From Heterostelium multicystogenum (taxonomy: Eukaryota > Evosea > Eumycetozoa > Acytosteliales > Acytosteliaceae): 37,144 nucleotides of DNA. This document shows positions 1 through 10,812 of this stretch, one piece after another. How positions within the stretch are numbered: position 1 is the stretch's first letter; every line of letters starts with the position of its first letter. Both the position numbers and the translations under genes were made by a program. The DNA is taken from assembly GCA_003667245.1 (NCBI GenBank), contig RCNN01000263.1:1-37144 (forward strand), read 5' to 3'. A model generated the notes under the pieces. That model was not told where the DNA came from. It saw only the letters and a program-made list of their open reading frames with translations, and searched no databases.

Positions 1-3000
1 ATGTCACTCTCGAGAAGCACACCTATAGCTTTGAAAACCTTGTTAATTTGAGGCCTGGTTCACCAAATGTAATTTACTCATTTGCCACATTGGATGTGAC
101 AAAACTCCACTTTGACTTTGGTATCCTCCTATTGGCGAAGCGCTCGTGAGTTGGGGCAACATTGTTCAAACGGCCACCGATACCCTTATCTTTTCAAAAG
201 TAATGGCCAATTTATTTTCCAGGACCCTAAACCAAAGTTAAGAGTATTCATTGAAGAAATTGATCCTGCCTTTGACCTCTCAGCGTTCATTCCAATCAAC
301 GTCGAGCTGGCAACTACGAGCTTGTGTCCTATATCAGCTACTCCTATGGAAGTACTACCTTTTTTGTTGATAGACACATTACAGGTTCGAAATACTCTAA
401 AAGGATTAGAATCCCATACCAAGCTTTTAATAATGCAAGTGTGACATACAATCTTACAGTGGTCGCCAAGGGCTATTCTTTTGCCACCAACAACACTATA
501 TAATGTAGAAATTAGACCTGGTGTAGGAACAGATCTTCGTGGCTCTACTACTTCATCTTTTCATGGGTACAGTCCAATTATAGCTATTCTTATTCCAATG
601 GAATTTGGGGCCCTTTAGCCAAGATTGCCAATGAAATCTCTGTGGAGTATGAGTATACAGCTAAGAATCTCAGACCTAGAGCTCCCATTAGAAACGAATA
701 TCCATACAACTTCAAAGGAAACCTACAAGATATTCACTAATCAGGGATCGTAATCTGTTGCACTATGAGAACATCCTTCCCAGACTAACATTGAAAACTA
801 CTACAGATATAAGCAAGTTTTCCTTCTCATTTGGAGCAGTTCAAAATAATTAGTCAGAGCATCATTGATCTGGTAAATCCATGGTCGCAGTAAATGTTGG
901 ATACAACAGTGAATTAACCAACATAACTTATATATTTGGACATCAATGACGTTGGGTGTTGGAATTCTGAGAGCTCAGTTTACTTCAGCACGGACCATCT
1001 CACTGTCACGAATAAACTCAACCAACAGGATAAAGGGCGACCAAGTGCGATGGACAATACATGATTGTTTCAAACTACAACAAAAGCCTATTGTTATCGA
1101 AACCAGTCTCCATTTCATGCGCCGACAAATACGGTAATCTACTGGAAATTGATACAGCTTCACCTTTTGCAGACAAGATTTTCAACTACAGTTATGCCAG
1201 TGGGATGCACACCTGCCACCGACATCAGGCCGCTATTCGCATCCGTCAAATACTTCTCACCATTGTCAGTCTCCTACAGTTTCGTTATTGTGTATGGCTC
1301 TAACATTTCTCCGGAGAATGCAACTATATCCCTTGCCGACAATCCCAATGGCAAGATGCCGATCATCACCAAAACTCTGGAGAGAATCAGTGATAATGAA
1401 GAGATCTTTAGCTGTATACTCGGTTAACTTGACTTTTACCAATCCAAAAGCAATCACGACTTACTATCCAACCATATCATTTAGTTCCCTTGGTATAACA
1501 TACACAACCAACGATCTTAATTACTTTTTGTTAAAGAATGTTAATCTTACAGTTGCCGACGCAGCCCCATCGCTAAATATTGTTATATCACCTGTTAACT
1601 TTACCATTCTACCATTGCCTAAGTTTACAGTTCAACGTAATACCATCTCCCTGACCATTCCTGCCAGTGAAGCTCCTCTTGCATTAATCTCGTTCGTGTC
1701 AATCAATGGAATAGTACCTGATACTCGTAGATTCAGTTGGGAACTTCCATTTGGTGACACTAGCAAGTTGGAAAAAGAAAGTTAACATTACAGTTCCAAA
1801 CCCTGGTTCTCTTGGAAACTTTATATACATTGAGAAGATATGCGATGTACTAAACAATTGCGAACAGTTACCTTTGAATGGATTATTCTATGATGCAATG
1901 ACGACCCAAACAGAACAGCCTGTTGAGAAAAATACACCGGTCTCAGCCGAGATTAGAAGTTCTACACTCTCAGTTGACGTAACAAACTTCTCAAGAAAGT
2001 TTGAAACTCAGATCATTTTACGACCGGGAATTAGCTATCCTCCTCCAGTGCTCTACATTGTCAGTTCCAACTCCATCGATATGGTCAAGTGCTTTACATC
2101 CTTTATCAACAGCTCTACAGATATGTCATACTTGGAATGCAGTGTCGTACTTCCTCAAGGATGGCAGGTAGGGACTAAGCCTTCATTACAACTACACGGT
2201 GTGAATTATCAGGAGTCTATCTATGTGCTTCCTAATCTCGGAAGTGTCAACATATCTCCATTCAGCGGACCCAAGATATGGTCAGCAAAATACAACGTTA
2301 ACTCCAAGAAAATCATGGTCACCGGCTATAATCTTGGTTATCTACTCCCTCCCAATGCTTATCCAGTCACCTATGGCTCAGCTACATTGAACTTTACAAT
2401 CAACAGCGCAAACAGTGGAACCTTGGAATTCGGTAGTTCAGACTATACTCCAACAAGTAACTTTAACATCACTCTCAATGGCGCAGACTACACCGTCTAT
2501 ATTGAGAGTTGTCCCTCGCCCACCTGTAGTGGAAATGGTAGATGCGATTTGACTAAAAACAAGTGCATTTGCAATGAAGGATGGCTTGGAGTAGCCTGTG
2601 ATGTTCAGAACAAAACCTATGATTGTGGACCCAATGGTGAGTTTATCTCGATGTCTTGCCAATGCAAAAATAACTATGTTGGACCAAACTGCGACATCTT
2701 GAACAATCTAAAGGTAGAAATGGATATGTCCCGTGCAAGACCAAAAGCAACGTTCTCCTCATTCGAGGGAGAAAACGTTGACATGCTGAGCAAGGATACC
2801 AACTTCACAATGGATCTCTTGGAAATCACTGAGCTCGATGTTGGTGACAATGTCATCAATACCTATGTTCTCAACGAATGGACTGTGACCAATCCATCTG
2901 AAAACGCCTTCGACTACTCCCACTATGTCAGCGATGGCAAGCTAACAATCAATGTAATGATCGTTAGAAATGCGACTGCCTTTGACTGGGCCAACGATAC

Positions 3001-3598
3001 CCTGCTGCTTGCGGCCAATTCCTTTAAATACAATCTCAAGCTTCAGGGCTACACATTCGAGTCGCCTTCAAACCGTTTGCAATTCAAATGGTCAACGAAA
3101 TCTGTTAGCAGCCTGACTGCCAATACGTCGAAGGAGTTTGGAGGCAGTGGAATCAACGATGTTCATTGGACGGTGCTGTCGAGTAACAGTGTGCAGCTCT
3201 TCAGCAGATTCAACAGCAAGATCATCTTGGATGGACACGTCAACCAGATCTCCAACAAAGTCCTGAATGACACTGAAGTAAGCAAGACGACTGCGTCTGA
3301 GCAAATCATAGTGGTAACAGTGCCATCATTCCAGGTATCTTTGCTTATGGACCCTGATTTCTCGACTTTGACAAGATTCAATCCATACTCATCATCGAGT
3401 TCCGAAAACGAATCAACGAATGTTATCAACTACAAGTGGGCCATTATCGTAGTGGTTGTTGTGGCAGGTTTAGCAATTCTCATCACAATTGCAATTCTCC
3501 TTGTCCAGAAAACACATTGGTCCGAAACCAAAGTATTGGCACTCAAAAGCAAATCATCAAAGAAATTGGGATTATCAAGAGTTAAAGATTCTAAATAA
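1..3598 (+). CDS. ComC-like EGF-domain cell-surface protein (5' truncated by window edge)
   Basis: Type I membrane glycoprotein of the dictyostelid ComC/EGF family, probably for adhesion or cell-cell signalling. The segment from 1751 to the stop is one clean frame. It has beta-sandwich-like repeats, then an EGF-like module from about 2506 (CSPTCSGNGRC, CICNEGWLGVACD), a second short one (CGPNGEF, CQCKNNYVGPNCD), and a long extracellular region resembling the ComC membrane-proximal sandwich. One membrane helix (KWAIIVVVVVAGLAILITIA, from about 3435) and a basic Lys/Ser tail follow. There are many N-x-S/T glycosylation sites. Bases 1-1750 also encode this protein (for example KHTYSFENLVNLRPGSPNV near the start), but the frame changes repeatedly and no intron explains the changes. 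The signal peptide and start lie left of the window. The family call rests on domain order; the exact orthologue is unknown. Confidence 0.75.
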
Positions 3599-3960
3599 AA
3601 GCAAAACATATAATTGCCAATATACTACCATGACTATTTGAACATATAATAAACATAACGAACATAGGAAACAAACCACACCATCTAAATATTTAAGTTT
3701 CAACTTTGAGGTCCCTGAGGTTATAGTAAACAAACATATACTATAATATACTTTTACTTTTTATTAAACCTAATATTTTTGACTACGAAAATCATTGAAT
3801 ATTAGATGAATAATGAATGAAAAGGTTAAAACCTAATGCTGGTATTCGTAAGTTCACATACACACATAATTATTAATTTTATTATTTTTTTACTTTTTTT
3901 ATTATTAAAGATAAAAACTTAAAGTTATTGAAGGCTATGTGTTAGTTGATAAAAGTTTGA
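3599..3960. other. Intergenic, AT-rich
   Basis: 3' flank of the ComC-like gene and upstream region of the glycyl-tRNA synthetase. It contains T-rich tracts (around 3880-3900) typical of dictyostelid promoters. No gene is seen. Confidence 0.6.
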
Positions 3961-6353
3961 ACTAGTCAAACCTATCGATGTTTTTCAAAATTATTTAAAA
4001 TCAACAAACAACCACTACATTTATTACAACTACTTAATAATACCACCACCAACAACAAAAGTAACATTATAAATAGATCATCATTACTGTCTTGTTCACC
4101 ATTAATTATTAATAGTAATAAGATTAGTCATCATTGTAGTAATAAATATAGCGATATTACTTTTATTAGAAGTCACCAATCAAGTTATAGTCGTAATTTA
4201 TTAGTATTGTCAACGTCATCGTCATCGTTAGTTAGAAGAATGTCAACAAGTACCACCCCCAATACAAAGGAACCAAACGTACGTGCTGGTGTTGAGGATT
4301 TGATGAAGCGTCGTTTCTTCATCACACCTGCATTCCAAATCTACGGAGGTGTTGCTGGTCTCTACGATTACGGACCCCCCGGTTGCGCAAATCAAAGCAA
4401 ATCTCATCAACTATTGGCGTCAACACTTTGCCTTGAACGAAGATATGTTGGAGGTTGATTGCACTGCTTTGACCCCTGATGACGTTTTGAAGTATGCATC
4501 TCCGCCACCACCACCACCATCACCACCACCACACCACCATCCACCCTTTGCTTTGACTTTGCAATACAAGTCTGATATTTAATTAACAGGTTCATTCGAT
4601 CATCTTTATCATTATCATCATGATTATCATTATTATAGGACATCTGGTCATGTTGCCAAGTTTGCAGATTTCATGGTCAAGGACGAAGTCACCGGTATAT
4701 GTTACCGTGCTGACCATCTCTTGGAGGGACACGTCGAGAAGCTTTTGGAAGGAAAGGACGTTACTGAGGAGAAGAAGGCCGAGTACAAGCACGTCTTGGC
4801 TCGTGCTGGAGATGCCGGTCAAGAGGAGTTGCACCAAATGTTGGTCAAATACGGAGTCAAGTCACCAGACACTGGAAACGCAATCACTGCTCCATACCCA
4901 TTCAACTTGATGTTCCAAACCCAAATCGGTCCAAGCGGACAATTGCTCGGATATCTCCGTCCAGAGACTGCACAAGGTATTTTTGTCAACTTCAGACGTC
5001 TCCTTGACTACAACGGAAATCGTTTGCCATTCGCCGCCGCCCAAATCGGTAACTCCTTCCGTAACGAAATTGCACCAAGATCCGGTTTGCTCCGTGTCCG
5101 TGAGTTCACTATGGCTGAGATTGAGCACTTTGTTCACCCAGACCGTAAGAATCATCCAAAGTTTGGAGATGTTGCTGACATCAAGACCAACCTCCTCACT
5201 GCCGAGGCACAAGGAACCACCAAGATGGTTGTTGAAATGAATTTCGGAGAGGCCGTTGCCAAGGGAATCATCAACAACGAAACACTTGCTTACTTCATGG
5301 CACGTACCCAATTATTCTTACACACAGTCGGTATCAAGCCAGAACGTATGAGATTCCGTCAACATCAATCTAACGAAATGGCACATTACGCCACCGATTG
5401 TTGGGATGCTGAAATCCACACCTCACACGGTTGGGTTGAGTGTGTTGGTCACGCCGATCGTTCATGCTACGATCTCAAGGTACACTCTGAGAAAACTAAA
5501 GTCCCATTGGTCGTCTTTGAGGAGTTCAAGGATGGTCCCAAGTTGATTGACGCTTTCGATGTAAAGTTGAACAGAGGAAAGATTGGTCAAGCTTTCAAGG
5601 CCAACCGCCAAAGAGGTTTATGGAATATTTAGACTCACTTGCCAACAACTTTGCTGAAGCTTTATCCTTCAAAGAAAAGTTTGAAGCCGATGGGTAAATA
5701 GATCATTATTATATTTACTACTTTCAATCAAACTCGATTATTAACCCAAAGACAATCTTTACTACTACTATAGACAAAGCACTATTTCTGTAAACAACAA
5801 TGAATACACTGTTACAAAGGATATGATTAATTCTATTACAAAGACTCAAAAGAAAGATCAACGGAGAGAATTATCAACCACATGTTATTGAACCATCATT
5901 CGGTTTAGGTAGAATTATTACTCATTGATTGAGCACTCATATTGGGTACGTGAAGGAGATGAACAAAGAGCTGTCTTGTCACTTCCAGCCATCATCGCCC
6001 CAGTCAAGGCTTCGATTCTCCCATTGATTAATAATCCAGATTTGGTACCATTCATCCACCGTATCAATCGTTTGTTGAAGGAGGCCGGTATCTCATGCAA
6101 GGTCGACGACACTGGTTCTGCTATTGGACGTCGTTATGCACGTACCGACGAAATTGGTATTCCATTCGGTATCACCATCGATTTCGATACCATCAAGAAC
6201 GACACTATCACTTTGCGTGAACGTGACACCACCAAACAAGTTCGTGTCCCAATTTCAGATATCGCCCCACTCCTCAAACAACTTTGTGAGAAACAACATC
6301 ACAACTGGCAAGATGTCGTTGCTAAATACCCTGCTTTCGAATCCTCCAACTAA
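3961..6353 (+). CDS. glyS: Glycyl-tRNA synthetase (class II), probably dual cytosolic/mitochondrial
   Basis: Charges tRNA-Gly. The safe start is ATG 4240. It is followed by the conserved N-terminal [26 protein letters not shown] (class II motif region, quoted in part), [15 protein letters not shown], the central [12 protein letters not shown] and [16 protein letters not shown] (motif 2), then [10 protein letters not shown] (motif 3) and the anticodon-binding domain ([17 protein letters not shown]). Introns are 4492-4638 and 5694-5773; both restore conserved codons exactly. Four single-base insertions (about 4388, 5606, 5613 and 5848) and one missing base (about 5920) break the frame. After correction the protein from ATG 4240 is about 627 aa. 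The same frame is open upstream to 3961 and encodes a basic, Ser/Asn-rich stretch with no acidic cluster, resembling a mitochondrial presequence (see findings). No second GlyRS lies in the window. Confidence 0.95.
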
Positions 6354-7338
6354 ACTTATAAAAAAAAACAATACTAAAATTATTATTTCAAATCAAATTT
6401 TATTTATTTATTTCTTGTTTTTCTGACGCGAAAACACTGGAAACTTAGTTTTACAACGACCGACCAGATCAGTTAATAAGTGATCACTAAAGTAATATTC
6501 AGAAAGTTTTCTTTGATTTGGTAAACAATAACTGTATTTATATTGTTTTTAAAATAATCTCATAGTATTATTTGAAATACTTTGGTATTATTGAAAAAAT
6601 CAATCATTGAATCGATAACATATGAGATTAATAATATTAATAATAATATTAATAATTAATAGATTGGAGAATCATTAAATTATTTTCTAAACCAAAGTAA
6701 TATGCTTATACAACAATAAAAACAATAACCGTTGGATTAAAAAAACAAAAAACAATTTGGTCATAGTCGTTTGGAAAAATGTCAAAACAATGTTGTGACA
6801 TTTTTACAAATGAAAAATAGGTATTTTGCGATTGGTCAGTTAAAACGCAATTTTGTTTTTTTTGACAAAAAAAAGGAGGACTCACTGGGATGTTTATTGT
6901 TGGAAATCAAAATCTAAACTATTAGATTTTGGAAAAATGAGGTCCTTCTTGGTGGGTCTAAATTAAATAAATAAGATTTTTAAAATTACTAATTTTTTAA
7001 GATTCAGTAGTTTGGTAAGTTAGGATATGAAGTTTTGTTGTTTTTTTTTAATTTGAAATACTCCCTCCACTTACCTATACAATTGGGAATTCTCATGTTG
7101 AAGTGATTTGTGGAAGTCCAATTGACAATCTTTTTCTTTTAGAATAACTAAAAAACCGTGTGGTCATTATAATAAATAATAAATAGAATTTAAATTATTA
7201 ATAATTTCCATTCTATAAATTTGATGTTGGAACAGTTCTTTTAAGTCCATTCAAATTCAACTTCCAACTCTCAACAACAACCACAAAACAACACAACAAC
7301 AATACTCGTAAAATTAGTTGTATCTTTTAAATATAAGA
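6354..7338. other. Intergenic, very AT-rich, with hairpins
   Basis: Contains the GlyRS 3' end and the expansin-like upstream region. There are AT palindromes near 6630-6660 and a perfect 10-bp stem at 6775-6784/6796-6805. Another 8-bp T/A stem lies near 6860. No coding sequence is recognisable. Confidence 0.6.
6775..6805. repeat. Inverted repeat, 10-bp perfect arms
   Basis: Arm AAAAATGTCA (6775-6784) pairs with TGACATTTTT (6796-6805) around an 11-nt loop. It sits about 420 bp after the GlyRS stop and 530 bp before the expansin-like start. It could be a transcription or 3'-end structure; its function is unknown. Confidence 0.5.
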
Positions 7339-8607
7339 ATGAAATTCTGTTTAATCTTTTGCTCCTTGTTGGAGCTATTGGTATAGTACATGGTGCTGTA
7401 AGATCTGGGTGAATGCTTTTCTTCAAGATCAACTTGGTACGAAGCCATTGAACATGGAAACTGTGGATATGGTCCATTGACAGGTCCAACTGGTCCTGTC
7501 ATAGATTTATTGCTGCCGCTGCTACTGTTTTATATAATGGTTCCTATTCTTGTGGTACCTGTTATGAAAATCGATGGACCAATGGGTAAACAAGTCGTAA
7601 CTGTAAGTTCATAATTTAATTTAAAAAAATATTAAAAACTTAACTTTAAAAAATAGATTGTTGATCAATGTCCAGACCCAGGATGGTGTGATACTTCATT
7701 TCCCACATTTAGATCTCAGCCCAATGAGTTTCAATAATGTAGGAGGTCCCTCATTAGGTGTCGTTATGACCAGTGCCAAGAAAGTTTCCTGTGACTATGT
7801 TGAAGGAAACATCACAGTTATTTATGAAAGATGCTCCCACCACACCCCAATGGTTTGAGTTTGTTATTTTTCAACCACAGAACCGGATTGGATCATGTTA
7901 CAATTGAAACTGCCGATGGTATCCAGATTTGATTTGCCACGTACTACCTATAATCACTGGAGTTATAATGGAGCCAATGGACAAGTTAAATTCCCAATTT
8001 AATGTCAAGAGTCTTTGACCAATATGGAAGTCGTGTTGATGTTTATGTAAAATCATACACTGGAAACGTTATTTCTGTTGGTTCAGGCCAATTCCCAGAA
8101 CCAAAGACTCTTTACAATGATAAATGTTCTACTCCATTCCCAGTTGATGAAGACGGTAATGTCTATAAGAAACGGTTTGGTTACTCCATTGAACGTTAAG
8201 AAACCCTAATCTTGGTTGGGCTGACTGGAGCTACAGTGCAACAATTAACTGGTGTGATAGTAGCACAAGTGGTGCAACAGCAGATTCCAAATGTGTCCTT
8301 ACTGCTACAATTCAACCAGGGTGGAGCCATTCAAATCGGAAGTATGTTTACCAGTCAAGTGGGAAGGTAAATTCACCGGACTTGAATTCTATGTTAAATC
8401 AGCTCAATCTGTTTCTGGATTGGTCGTTGGTTATGGTAGCAAATTGGTTTCCACCCAGTGACACCAAATTGGACCAAATTCACTTACACTATGGGAACAA
8501 ATCGGAGCTCCAGATGATATTGGAAAGCCATCTCATTTGGATTTCAGAAATCCAACCAATTCACCTAGTCTCCCTCAACATTGATGGAATTAATCACTAC
8601 TGCCTAA
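7339..8607 (+). CDS. Expansin-like secreted protein with extra C-terminal domain
   Basis: Secreted wall-loosening or cellulose-binding protein of the expansin-like family, which in dictyostelids is linked to cellulose in stalk and spore coats. It starts with a hydrophobic signal sequence (MKFCLI...). An expansin DPBB-type domain follows (GNCGYGPLTGP, YSCGTCYEI, DQCPDPGWCD, FDLS), then an expansin-type CBM63-like domain (IETADGIQI, NHWSYNGANGQVKFPI, VDVYVKSYTGNVISVGSGQF). From about 8170 there is a third, Ser/Thr/Cys-rich domain with LGWADWSYSATINWCDSSTS. One intron, 7603-7656, is in phase. At least six frameshifts interrupt it. The conserved residues survive on both sides of each shift, which fits sequence error better than decay, but a young pseudogene cannot be ruled out. 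The distal Asp of the DPBB is not confirmed, so enzymatic activity should not be assumed. Confidence 0.7.
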
Positions 8608-9006
8608 AAACATGTATATAATACCAATTAGTAATACCAATCGATTAATAAAATTTACATTCTTCCAAATATTACTTCTATAAATTCAAAAGTGCAGTAA
8701 AGACTATTATTTAAAATTCACCTGAATTTGTTTATTATTATATTTTGATTGATCCTCAGTAGGAATAAAATTGACAACAAACATCAGAGTCGAATGGAAA
8801 ACTCCTTACTAACTTGAGATTAACGCCCTCATTAGTTTGAGTTAATTGATTAGACATTACCATCAATGATAATATAGAATCAATTGAGTCCATTCTATGA
8901 GAAAACAAAACTCACCTCTTCAAAAAAAGACATGGACATTGAATCTCTTGCTTTGAGAGAATGAATAAATAAATCAGGTAGATAGGGTCGTGTACATATC
9001 TTGGTG
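8608..9006. other. Intergenic between convergent genes
   Basis: Shared 3' region of the expansin-like (+) and Arf-like (-) genes. It is AT-rich and no feature is supported. Confidence 0.6.
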
Positions 9007-9732
9007 CTAGATATTTTGTATTAGCCATGTGAGTGATTCTTCAAGACCTTGTCCAGAAGATGCAACAGTTGGCTGAACATGCCATTTCGCTTTGTTTGAG
9101 TTTGTCTTTGAGCTTAAGATGTTCGATTATGAAGGATTTCGGACATGGCATTTGGCTGGTCTTGGTTTGTTTAATAAGATTAAAATGGTTGATACACCGT
9201 TTGAACTTGTTAGAACATCGTTAAATTCTTCCGATACCTCTGCCAATCGTTCAGCATCAGATGCGTCTATTACAAATACCAAAGCATGGCTATTCGGGTA
9301 ATAATGCCTATAGAGTACCCTTACATTCCGATGTCCACCAATATCCCAAATTACCAATTTCTTATCCATATAACGAACTACAAATTTACAACAGATAATA
9401 TAATAATAATAATTATCAATCATTGATATTCTTCAACGTGTATACAACCAACTAACAACAATAAAAGCAAATTACTAATATAACAAAGATATCATACTTG
9501 TTTCTAAATTAAAACCATTTGTTGATGTTGGAGTCTTTGAATTCGAATCGATAACATCATTGGTAACATTAGCAGCAGTGGCAGAGACAGAGGCATTAGC
9601 TTCACCTTCCGTTTTCTTATTTACACCTTTTTCTTTAAGTTTATTTAAAATAGTTGTTGTTTCCTGAATTATCTATTCCCAATGATCCTAATTATATATT
9701 CGTTGTTGTAACTTTGACAACAAAATGCCCAT
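9007..9732 (-). CDS. Arf-family small GTPase with polar insert and His at the catalytic Gln
   Basis: Arf-like GTP-binding switch for membrane traffic. It starts MGILLSKLQQRIYN, with Gly2 available for N-myristoylation. In order it has the P-loop (GIDNSGKTTTILNKL, after correcting indels near 9670-9690), a polar Ser/Asn/Thr insert of about 30 residues, the switch I-like GFNLET, switch II KLVIWDIGGHRNVRVLYRHY, the guanine-specificity loop NKQDQPNAMSEIL, and the C-terminal WHVQPTVASSGQGLEESLTWLI ending at the stop 9007-9009 (quoted in part). One intron, 9378-9497, joins GFNLET to IRYMDKK. Most Arf/Arl proteins have WDxGGQ; here the Gln is His, as in Sar1. The rest is Arf/Arl-type, not Sar1. Several indels break the frame. 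It is divergent from NDUFS6, whose start is only about 100 bp away. I cannot assign a named Arl class. Confidence 0.85.
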
Positions 9733-9829
9733 TCTCTACCTATCTATCTATCTATATAGGTATATATCTTTCTATCTAGATCGCTCAACGAGTGCTCACT
9801 TTCAAGAGTCGTCTGTTGAACAATGGAAA
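9733..9829. promoter_or_regulatory. Shared divergent promoter, Arf-like / NDUFS6
   Basis: About 100 bp separate two divergent ATGs (9732 on minus, 9830 on plus). It includes an imperfect (CTAT)n tract at 9739-9777. A bidirectional promoter is inferred from position only. Confidence 0.4.
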
Positions 9830-10527
9830 ATGATCAACAATAAATTTTTAGCTAATTTTTTTCAAATTTTTAGTAATCATTTTCATTATCTCTTTGTTTC
9901 ATATACTGCACTATATTGATTGATTATTATTATATATTCAGATATATTGTCATTGTTTAGAAACTTTTCACAAAGATTTGTATCAGCTCTAAGAAGCACT
10001 GCTCCAGCCACTGTTAAGGGTCAATCGTTCCAGATAAATTTGATGTCGCTGTAAGTTATATTCATTAAGATCAAACAAAGTAGTAATAGTAGTAATAGTA
10101 GTCACAAAAACAGATTCAACTATCTATATCAATCAATATCTATCTATCTATCAATCTATCCAATATAAATCTAATTAAAAGATTTCGACATGTTATATCT
10201 ACATATAACTTACATAATATATTGTTAACAATATGATTATTATTATAAGCCAAAGCAAACTGCTGAGCATATGATTCATCAAGTTAAACCAATAGAGATG
10301 CTGCTGATAAGATCGGTTGATGGTGGTATGTATCATATACAATAAAACAGATAGGGCATTCGATTTAATAGTAGGGTTGATATTCATGTTATACAGGTAA
10401 TGGACCATTAGGACACCCAATGGTATATATAAACTTGGATAATCCTGAACCCCAAGCATGTGGTTACTGTGGAATTCGTTTTGTTAAAAAAGGATGGACA
10501 TCACCACCACTAAATACAATACAATAG
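9830..10527 (+). CDS. ndufs6: NADH dehydrogenase (complex I) iron-sulfur protein 6, mitochondrial
   Basis: Accessory subunit of respiratory complex I that binds zinc and acts in late assembly at the inner membrane. The diagnostic zf-CHCC block is complete: GPLGHPMVYINLDNPEPQAC then CGYCGIRFVKKGW, ending at stop 10525-10527. My exon model is 9830-9872, 9942-10050, 10250-10325 and 10397-10527. The last two junctions are very well supported: exon 3 begins PKQTAEHMIHQVKPIE, and the glycine codon of GGNGPLGHP is split across 10325/10397. The first exon (MINNKFLANFFQIF) is inferred. It gives an amphipathic, acid-free presequence running into LFRNFSQRFVSALRS. One base is missing near 10021; adding it gives SIVPDKFDVAPKQ and a total of exactly 120 codons. 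Family proteins are about 120 aa. Confidence 0.9.
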
Positions 10528-10812
10528 AATAGAATACCTTATAATAGCAAAAACAAAGAAAACAGCAACCATAATAGATAATAATACGAATCAAATAAAT
10601 ATGTTATATATATAAATACAATCGATCAATCAAATCAAATCAAATCAATCGAATTGATGGTTCAATCGCGATACTATTAGCTAATTAGATTTAGTTGTGG
10701 GCTTTGTCTTTGACTTTGACTTGTGTAGATGTTGTCTGATCTATATCTGTCGACAGATGATTTATTTAGGTGTTGTAATATTACCTTGTTATATGTTAGA
10801 TATATATAAAAC
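10528..10812. other. Intergenic between convergent genes
   Basis: 3' ends of NDUFS6 (+) and OSGEP (-). AT-rich with (TCAAA)n-like repeats near 10625. No gene is seen in these 285 bp. Confidence 0.5.

Noticed and set aside
4862..5311. 149-codon minus-strand reading frame
   Set aside because: It is antisense to conserved GlyRS coding sequence and shows no family features; it is a codon-bias shadow.
10199..10459. 86-codon minus-strand frame
   Set aside because: It overlaps the NDUFS6 exons and introns on the opposite strand and contains no recognisable domain.
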